From an uncultured Corynebacterium sp. (GTDB lineage Bacteria; Actinomycetota; Actinomycetes; Mycobacteriales; Mycobacteriaceae): a stretch of 10,261 nucleotides of DNA. The position numbers and the translations under genes are program-made. Shown in pieces: positions 6,470 through 10,261 of the stretch; within the stretch, counting starts at the first letter, position 1, and every line of letters begins with the position of its first letter. The stretch covers positions 1 through 10,261 of the forward strand of contig NZ_CAMQAZ010000048.1 of the NCBI RefSeq assembly GCF_946998835.1, in the 5' to 3' direction. The notes under the pieces are model-generated. The model was not told the origin of the DNA. It searched no databases and was given only the letters and a program-made list of their open reading frames with translations.

Positions 6470-7509
6470 AGCCGTCCCTTCTTCAAAACGACGTAGAGGA
6501 AGATCGAACCGCCAACCAGCTCGATGATGATGGATACCACGCCCTGGGCGTAGAAAACGTGATTGAGAATGAAGTACGCGCCGGCCAACGTGACGTAGCC
6601 AATTAACGCCGCCATCGGCAGCACATAGCGGTGGTCATAGGTATCCGCGGCTTGGTAGGCAATGGTCGCGACCAGGAATCCGAGGAAGGTCATCGGGCCA
6701 ACCATGGCCGTCGACACCGCCATTAGCACCGACACCGCGACCAGCACAGTGATGGACCGAGCCTGGTAATTGACACCCAGATTCGTCGCGACTTCACGGC
6801 CCAGCGACATGACATTGAGCGCTTGCGAATGCAGCAGAACTACCACGATTGCTGCAACCACCAACGGAATAGCTACCGGGAAAAACTCTGGATCAGCGTT
6901 GTTGACCGAACCGAACAGCCGCGCCGTGAGCAGGTCAAAATCCGACGGTGTGAGCATGCGCTGCATGAACGTCGAAAGGGAAGCCAACCCGCCGCCGATG
7001 ACAATGCCCACCAGCAGCATGCTGTGCATATCCGCACCCTGCCCGGTCAGCAGCCACGCATACAGCACCAGCGACAGCCCCACCATCAACGTAAGCTGCA
7101 GCACAAACGCACCAACTGAACCGGCCTTCATCAGTCCCGTCGCACCGAGGAAGTACACCGCGGCGGTGCTAATAGCCACGTACAGCGCCTCGAAGCCCAT
7201 GATCGACGGCGTAATAATTCGGTTATTCGCAATCGACTGGAACGCCACCGTTGCGACAGCATGACAGCAGGCAACCACAATCATGGCGATAACGGCATCG
7301 AAACGCCGACGCGCGATAAGCCAAAAACCATCTGTGCCGAATGGCAACGGGTTGTCCCACGCGAGCAGGCCTGCGGTAAACAACGTCGCCAAGCCTGCCA
7401 GCGCAGCAATGATGATCCAGTACCTGCGCGCCGCAGCGCCCGTGCTAAACGACGTCGTTTGCGCCCCAGCCTGGTTGGTTGCAGCAGTAGTTGAACTGAG
7501 ATTAAGCAC
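6466..7509 (-). CDS. Iron-siderophore ABC transporter permease, FecCD family (second permease)
   Basis: A 347-aa polytopic membrane protein with about nine or ten hydrophobic segments after a hydrophilic 33-residue N-terminus (LNLSSTTAATNQAGAQ). Family marks are the cytoplasmic coupling segment LGREVATNLGVNYQ, which contacts the ATPase, and VGPMTFLGFLVATIAY. The wording resembles YclO/CeuC permeases. I place the start at GTG 7509. It has GGAG 7 nt upstream and overlaps the stop of the first permease as GTGCTTAA (8 bases); an in-frame TTG five codons earlier at 7524 has weaker support. The TGA stop overlaps the ATPase ATG by 4 bases, so the two permeases and the ATPase are coupled. Confidence 0.92.
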   Translation of the reverse strand: MLNLSSTTAATNQAGAQTTSFSTGAAARRYWIIIAALAGLATLFTAGLLAWDNPLPFGTDGFWLIARRRFDAVIAMIVVACCHAVATVAFQSIANNRIITPSIMGFEALYVAISTAAVYFLGATGLMKAGSVGAFVLQLTLMVGLSLVLYAWLLTGQGADMHSMLLVGIVIGGGLASLSTFMQRMLTPSDFDLLTARLFGSVNNADPEFFPVAIPLVVAAIVVVLLHSQALNVMSLGREVATNLGVNYQARSITVLVAVSVLMAVSTAMVGPMTFLGFLVATIAYQAADTYDHRYVLPMAALIGYVTLAGAYFILNHVFYAQGVVSIIIELVGGSIFLYVVLKKGRL

Positions 7510-8449
7510 GACGCCGCTCCACAATCAGATAGACAAAAATGGCAGCACCCAGAATGCCGAGAATCACCGATACCGGAATCTCGAACGGAGCGATAATGAC
7601 GCGGCCAATCAGGTCCGCAATTGTCACGATGCCAATGCCCACCAGGCACACCCACGGCAAGTTGGAACGCAAGTCATCGCCGCGGAACATGGAGACGATA
7701 TTCGGGACGACAAGGCCCAGGAACGGCAGGTTGCCCACAACGACCGTGACCAGTCCCGTTGCAACGGCAATAAGTCCCGTGCCCAGGAACACAATCCGCC
7801 TGTAGTTCAGGCCAACGTTGGTCGCGATGTCCTCACCAAGGCCCGCTACCGTCAGCCGATCGCTGAATACGAAGACGATCGCGACCACAATGACGACCAG
7901 CCACAGGAATTCGTACTGCCCCTTGTAAATATCGGTGAAGGAGCCCGCGAACCAGACGCTCAGCGACTGCAGCATGTCTGTCTGCAACGCAAAGAAAGTC
8001 GAAATCGAACTGACTACCGCGCCCAGCATGATGCCCACGATGGGCACGACCAGGCTCGACTTCAAAGTGACTCGGCGCAAGAACAGGAAGAACACTGCTG
8101 TGCCGATGAAAGCGAAGATAATCGCGCCGCTCATGCGGCCGAGCAACGACGCCGAGGGGAAGAAATACATCACGAAGATCAGGCCAAGCCCAGCCCATTC
8201 CGTGGTTCCCGTCGTGGTGGGTTCGACGAATTTGTTGTGCGTAAGCAGCTGCATGACCAGGCCGCACATCGCCATCGCGGCACCAGAGAGCACTAGCGCA
8301 ATGGTGCGCGGAATACGCGTGGTGGCGAACATCTCCCAGCCGTCGTCGGCGCCCAGGATGTCGTATTGGCCTACAAACAGCGACATAGCCACCAGGACTG
8401 CCACAACGGCAATCCCAATGGCTAATCGGGGTTCCAGTAACTTCTGCAT
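7502..8449 (-). CDS. Iron-siderophore ABC transporter permease, FecCD family (first permease)
   Basis: A 315-aa membrane protein that pairs with the second permease to form the heterodimeric channel. It opens with a transmembrane helix (LAIGIAVVAVLVAMSLFVG), then the FecCD-type RIPRTIALVLSGAAMAMCGLVMQ. The coupling loop is LGEDIATNVGLNYRR, followed by GNLPFLGLVVPNIVSMFRG, a well-conserved segment of this family. The wording resembles YclN/CeuB. ATG 8449 is the only reasonable start: no in-frame ATG, GTG or TTG lies upstream before the stop. Its AGGAG lies about 15 nt away, unusually distant, so initiation may be weak or depend on coupling to the receptor gene 39 bases upstream. Confidence 0.93.
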   Translation of the reverse strand: MQKLLEPRLAIGIAVVAVLVAMSLFVGQYDILGADDGWEMFATTRIPRTIALVLSGAAMAMCGLVMQLLTHNKFVEPTTTGTTEWAGLGLIFVMYFFPSASLLGRMSGAIIFAFIGTAVFFLFLRRVTLKSSLVVPIVGIMLGAVVSSISTFFALQTDMLQSLSVWFAGSFTDIYKGQYEFLWLVVIVVAIVFVFSDRLTVAGLGEDIATNVGLNYRRIVFLGTGLIAVATGLVTVVVGNLPFLGLVVPNIVSMFRGDDLRSNLPWVCLVGIGIVTIADLIGRVIIAPFEIPVSVILGILGAAIFVYLIVERRRA

Positions 8450-8488
8450 AGAGTTGGTGAGGTACTCCTGTGACTGGTCAGAGAACTA

Positions 8489-9505
8489 TTAGGCCTGCTC
8501 GAAGGCGTCGGCAAGCTCGTTCAGAATCTCCGTGTACGTGATAATGGACTCGTTGGTGTAAGTGTCCTCTGGGGCGTAGTAAATCTTGCCCTCCTTGACG
8601 GCCTTCACGTTCTTCAGCGGAGCAGCTTCCTCGACCACAGACTGTGCCGAGCGGTACTCATCGGTACCACGCACCGAGGTTCCAGCGTCACGGTCAAGCA
8701 CCATGATGAAGTCCGGGTTCGCCTTTGCGATGGACTCAGCGGAAATCTCATCACCCTGATGATCATCGCTAGCCTTGTCGACCTCCAGCGCCGGCTTCAT
8801 GCCAATCAAATCAAACAGCGGACCAAAGGTACGGCCAACGGTCGGCGCAATGTAGCCGAGAGTGCCTCCCGACGAGTTCAGCGCCATGACCTTCACATCC
8901 GGGTTGTAGGCCTTGCGAGCACGCTCTAGAGCCTTGTCGAAGTCCGCGATGAGCTGGTCGGCTTCCTTCTCCTTACCGAAGACGGTACCCATGCCCTTTG
9001 CGTGGCGCTTAAGCTCCTCATCCAGCGGCTTGCCCTCGCGCGGCTCGAAGTCCACGATGGCGGAGTTCGGAGCGAGCTTCTTCAGGTCGTCGTAGTACTT
9101 GTCGAAACGCTGACCAGTGACAATCACATCCGGGTCGGCAGCCGCAACGATCTCGAGGTTCGGCTCGCGGTGATTGCCGATGTCCTGAATGTCAGGATTG
9201 TCCTTGTAGTCGGAAACTGTGAACGGGATAATCGGCTTAGGAGCTGCGGCCAGCTCAATTCCCCACTGGTTAAGCATCTCGAAAGAACGGTTATCAGTGG
9301 CTACAACGGTGTCAATTTCGGCCGGTACAGTCTGCTCACCGTGATTGTCGGTAACGGTTACAGTTGACTCGTTACCTGCAGCTGCAGACTTATCCTCGTT
9401 GCCACCATCGGCAGAACATGCGCCAAGAACAAGTCCAAGGCTGGCAACAGATGCAGCTACGATATTGCGAAGATTGCGGACTCGGCCGGAGTTAGAACGC
9501 GCCAC
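8489..9505 (-). CDS. Siderophore-binding lipoprotein (ABC transporter substrate-binding protein, YclQ/CeuE/FatB type)
   Basis: The extracytoplasmic receptor of the operon, 338 aa. The N-terminus is a lipoprotein signal peptide: basic residues 1-13, hydrophobic 15-26 and lipobox LGAC with lipidated C30, so the mature protein is anchored to the outer face of the membrane. The two-lobed class III fold is suggested by VTVTDNHGEQTVPAEIDTVV, the DPDVIVTGQRFDKYYDDLKKLAP half-domain and the long linking helix (KEKEADQLIADFDKALERARKAY). NHREPNLEIVAAADPDVI and TYTEILNELADAF are typical of the petrobactin/enterobactin-type receptor branch. FagD-like proteins of corynebacteria would be candidate relatives. 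The start is GTG 9505 with GAAGGG about 10 nt upstream; the ATG in GGGATGCC is out of frame. The stop is doubled (TAATAG). It is first in the operon and under DtxR-like boxes; the exact ligand is unknown. Confidence 0.93.
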   Translation of the reverse strand: MARSNSGRVRNLRNIVAASVASLGLVLGACSADGGNEDKSAAAGNESTVTVTDNHGEQTVPAEIDTVVATDNRSFEMLNQWGIELAAAPKPIIPFTVSDYKDNPDIQDIGNHREPNLEIVAAADPDVIVTGQRFDKYYDDLKKLAPNSAIVDFEPREGKPLDEELKRHAKGMGTVFGKEKEADQLIADFDKALERARKAYNPDVKVMALNSSGGTLGYIAPTVGRTFGPLFDLIGMKPALEVDKASDDHQGDEISAESIAKANPDFIMVLDRDAGTSVRGTDEYRSAQSVVEEAAPLKNVKAVKEGKIYYAPEDTYTNESIITYTEILNELADAFEQA

Positions 9506-9578
9506 TTACAGGCATCCCTTCGGTCACAGTAGGATTGTTAAATATGCGTCACGACGACGCCATCACCCAATCGCCTAC

Positions 9579-9597
9579 TTAGGTAATCATTACCCGC
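9579..9597. promoter_or_regulatory. DtxR-like iron box 1
   Basis: TTAGGTAATCATTACCCGC matches the DtxR operator consensus TWAGGTWAGSCTWACCTWA at 14 of 19 positions, with a perfect left half TTAGGTAA and a core inverted repeat GGTAATCATTACC. It lies around the predicted transcription start of the receptor gene. DtxR with Fe(II) would block transcription here when iron is plentiful. Confidence 0.68.
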
Positions 9598-9600
9598 GTT

Positions 9601-9629
9601 ACCTTAGCTTAGGGTTCCCTATTTAACAA
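9601..9629 (-). promoter_or_regulatory. Promoter of the siderophore transporter operon
   Basis: On the minus strand, TTGTTA (9629-9624), a 17-base spacer and TAAGGT (9606-9601) form the best promoter I can find upstream of the receptor gene. The -10 is imperfect. The predicted start near 9594 gives a leader of roughly 90 nt. Spacer and -10 coincide with iron box 2. Another -10-like sequence (GTAATGAT) lies nearer the gene, so the exact start site is open. Confidence 0.5.
9604..9622. promoter_or_regulatory. DtxR-like iron box 2
   Basis: TTAGCTTAGGGTTCCCTAT matches TWAGGTWAGSCTWACCTWA at 15 of 19 positions. Its centre is 25 bases from the centre of box 1. It covers the spacer and part of the -10 of the predicted promoter. 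A further strong half-site (TTACCTTA, 9599-9606) bridges the two boxes. Confidence 0.65.
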
Positions 9630-9800
9630 GTAAATGCGCTGTGAAATTACCGGATATTTAGGGCATGTTTCGAACTTGGATTAGCGTTGGCTAATTTGTA
9701 CTGGTAGCGACCTGTTTGAAGCGTTCGGTAACGGGGGTAACTGGTGCACTGTCGAACGCAAGCTGCGCACTATCGAAGCATGCTTGGGCCTAGATGAGCG
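9630..9800. other. Non-coding spacer with a 16-bp inverted repeat
   Basis: I see no credible gene here. ATTAGCGTTGGCTAAT (9680-9695) is a perfect 6-bp inverted repeat around GTTG, which could be an operator or a small hairpin. AAGCATGCTT (9776-9785) is a 10-bp palindrome. A loosely repeated TGTTTCGAAC/TGTTTGAAGC/TGTCGAACGC/TATCGAAGCA theme occurs at about 9666, 9713, 9750 and 9771. Its spacing is irregular, so no regulator is assigned. Confidence 0.3.
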
Positions 9801-9953
9801 TAGTTGCGAATCCGTTTACGGGTTTTACATGTGAATCAGGGCTGTAAGTATGACGGAGGGGTTGTACGCGCGATTGGAGGCTGTACGTGTAAATACGGGC
9901 TGCGAACATGGATACGGGCAGCTGACGCGGATGCGGGCTGCAAATCTGAAACT
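9801..9953. repeat. Degenerate 19-bp tandem repeat array (about eight units)
   Basis: Read on the plus strand, units start at 9801, 9820, 9839, 9859, 9878, 9897, 9916 and 9935. Every step is 19 bases except one of 20. A rough consensus is GGGCTGYAMRYRTGAAT plus two variable bases. Examples are AGGCTGTACGTGTAAATAC, GGGCTGCGAACATGGATAC and GGGCAGCTGACGCGGATGC. The first and last bases of the array fade into the flanks, so extra decayed units are possible on either side. It lies between the iron-uptake promoter and the structured segment near the right edge. Function is unknown: it could be a decayed minisatellite or an array of protein-binding sites. Confidence 0.6.
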
Positions 9954-10044
9954 GTGCGAGTTTATGACACTTTCAAGCCATTTTTCGCGCCATTTCTGAC
10001 ATAAACGCGGTCAGTAACTCGCATTAGAGCAAGCAGCGAAAGGA

Positions 10045-10130
10045 ACCTACCGGGCAATCCGGTAAGAGGACACGCTTTTGTCCATCAACACAGGTAGCCT
10101 TGCCGTTGAGCGCCCGAGACTCCGGTAGGT
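10045..10130. other. Segment able to form mutually exclusive RNA stems
   Basis: ACCTACCGG (10045-10053) is perfectly complementary to CCGGTAGGT (10122-10130), giving a 9-bp long-range stem. The same 5' bases TACCGG (10048-10053) can instead close a local hairpin with CCGGTA (10059-10064) over the loop GCAAT. A second local hairpin GGACA/TGTCC lies at 10068-10083. Competing pairings of this type occur in RNA leaders, but DNA palindromes would look the same and the transcribed strand is unknown. I do not recognise a named riboswitch or RNA family. Confidence 0.35.
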
Positions 10131-10187
10131 ACACCTTCCGCTGCCGACCGGACCAACCCCAGGTGAATCTTGTTTACCCATAGGTGT

Positions 10188-10220
10188 AAAAAGTGTGGGG
10201 CACAGTCACCCACCCCCACA
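10188..10220 (-). terminator. Intrinsic terminator on the minus strand
   Basis: Read on the minus strand, TGTGGGG (10220-10214), a 13-base loop and CCCCACA (10200-10194) form a 7-bp GC-rich hairpin. C and then TTTTT (10192-10188) follow at once, as expected for a factor-independent terminator. On the plus strand the T-run is on the wrong side. A second upstream arm GTGTGGGGC (10252-10244) can pair over 9 bp with GCCCCACAC (10201-10193), giving an alternative larger stem. It would end transcripts arriving from beyond the right edge. Confidence 0.6.
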
Positions 10221-10261
10221 ACAACAAGGAGGTAGGCAACCACGCCCCACACACAACAATA

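Noticed and set aside
7283..8296. Plus-strand open frame of 337 codons antisense to both permeases
   Set aside because: Composition is rich in Asn/His/Gln/Arg, typical of the complement of membrane-protein codons. The minus-strand FecCD permeases are certain.
9663..9785. Repeated TCGAAC/TCGAAG half-sites suggesting LexA or another regulator
   Set aside because: Spacing is irregular and no pair forms a proper inverted LexA-type box, so no regulator can be assigned.
9804..10004. Plus-strand open frame of 66 codons (MRIRLRVLHVNQGCKYDGG...)
   Set aside because: It lies almost entirely on the 19-bp repeat array. Its composition is Cys/Arg/Gly-rich with no domain, and there is no ribosome binding site. 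The open frame is best explained by the repeats.
10226..10233. Plus-strand AAGGAGGT, a perfect ribosome binding site sequence
   Set aside because: No ATG, GTG or TTG follows within the 28 bases left in the window. The match may simply be part of the alternative hairpin loop, so no plus-strand gene is called.
10085..10261. Minus-strand frame open from the right edge for 58 codons
   Set aside because: It crosses the terminator hairpin and T-run and shows no recognisable family. Chance openness in GC-rich DNA is likelier, though a real 3' end cannot be fully excluded without more sequence.

Overview
The window looks like a chromosomal segment of a moderately high-GC actinobacterium, most probably a Corynebacterium or close relative. 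The left part keeps the order known from Mycobacterium tuberculosis Rv1691-Rv1696 (TPR protein, HAD phosphatase, small protein, tlyA, NAD kinase, recN). The iron-uptake operon on the right has DtxR-type operator sequences in front of it. I could not run any search, so the genus is an inference from synteny and motifs.

Every convincing gene lies on the minus strand, so transcription runs right to left. Positions 1-3432 hold a tightly packed, translationally coupled unit: a HAD-family phosphatase (possibly acting on glycerol-3-phosphate), a 75-aa proline-rich protein, TlyA (rRNA 2'-O-methyltransferase), NadK, and the first 84 codons of RecN. A good promoter (CTGACG-17 bp-TACAAT) precedes it. 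Positions 3518-4648 encode a protein that joins an N-terminal Arg/Gly-rich disordered region to a TPR-like helical domain; it has its own candidate promoter. Positions 4761-5666 encode RNase HI with an extra C-terminal half, apparently read from a leaderless mRNA.

Positions 5711-9505 form a four-gene siderophore ABC transporter operon, in transcription order: lipoprotein receptor, two FecCD-type permeases, ATPase. The permeases and ATPase overlap at their ends. The promoter in front of the receptor gene is overlapped by two DtxR-like boxes, so the operon should be repressed when iron is plentiful.

The last 755 bases (9506-10261) have no credible gene. They hold the operon promoter and operators, a short inverted repeat, an array of about eight degenerate 19-bp repeats (9801-9953), a segment able to form mutually exclusive RNA stems (10045-10130), and a minus-strand intrinsic terminator (10188-10220). 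The terminator suggests that another minus-strand transcription unit ends just beyond the right edge. I see no tRNA, rRNA, CRISPR array or transposase in the window, and no complete new defence or biosynthetic system. The less ordinary items are the repeat array, the switch-like RNA segment, the RGG-TPR fusion and the RNase H extension with a possible clamp-binding motif.
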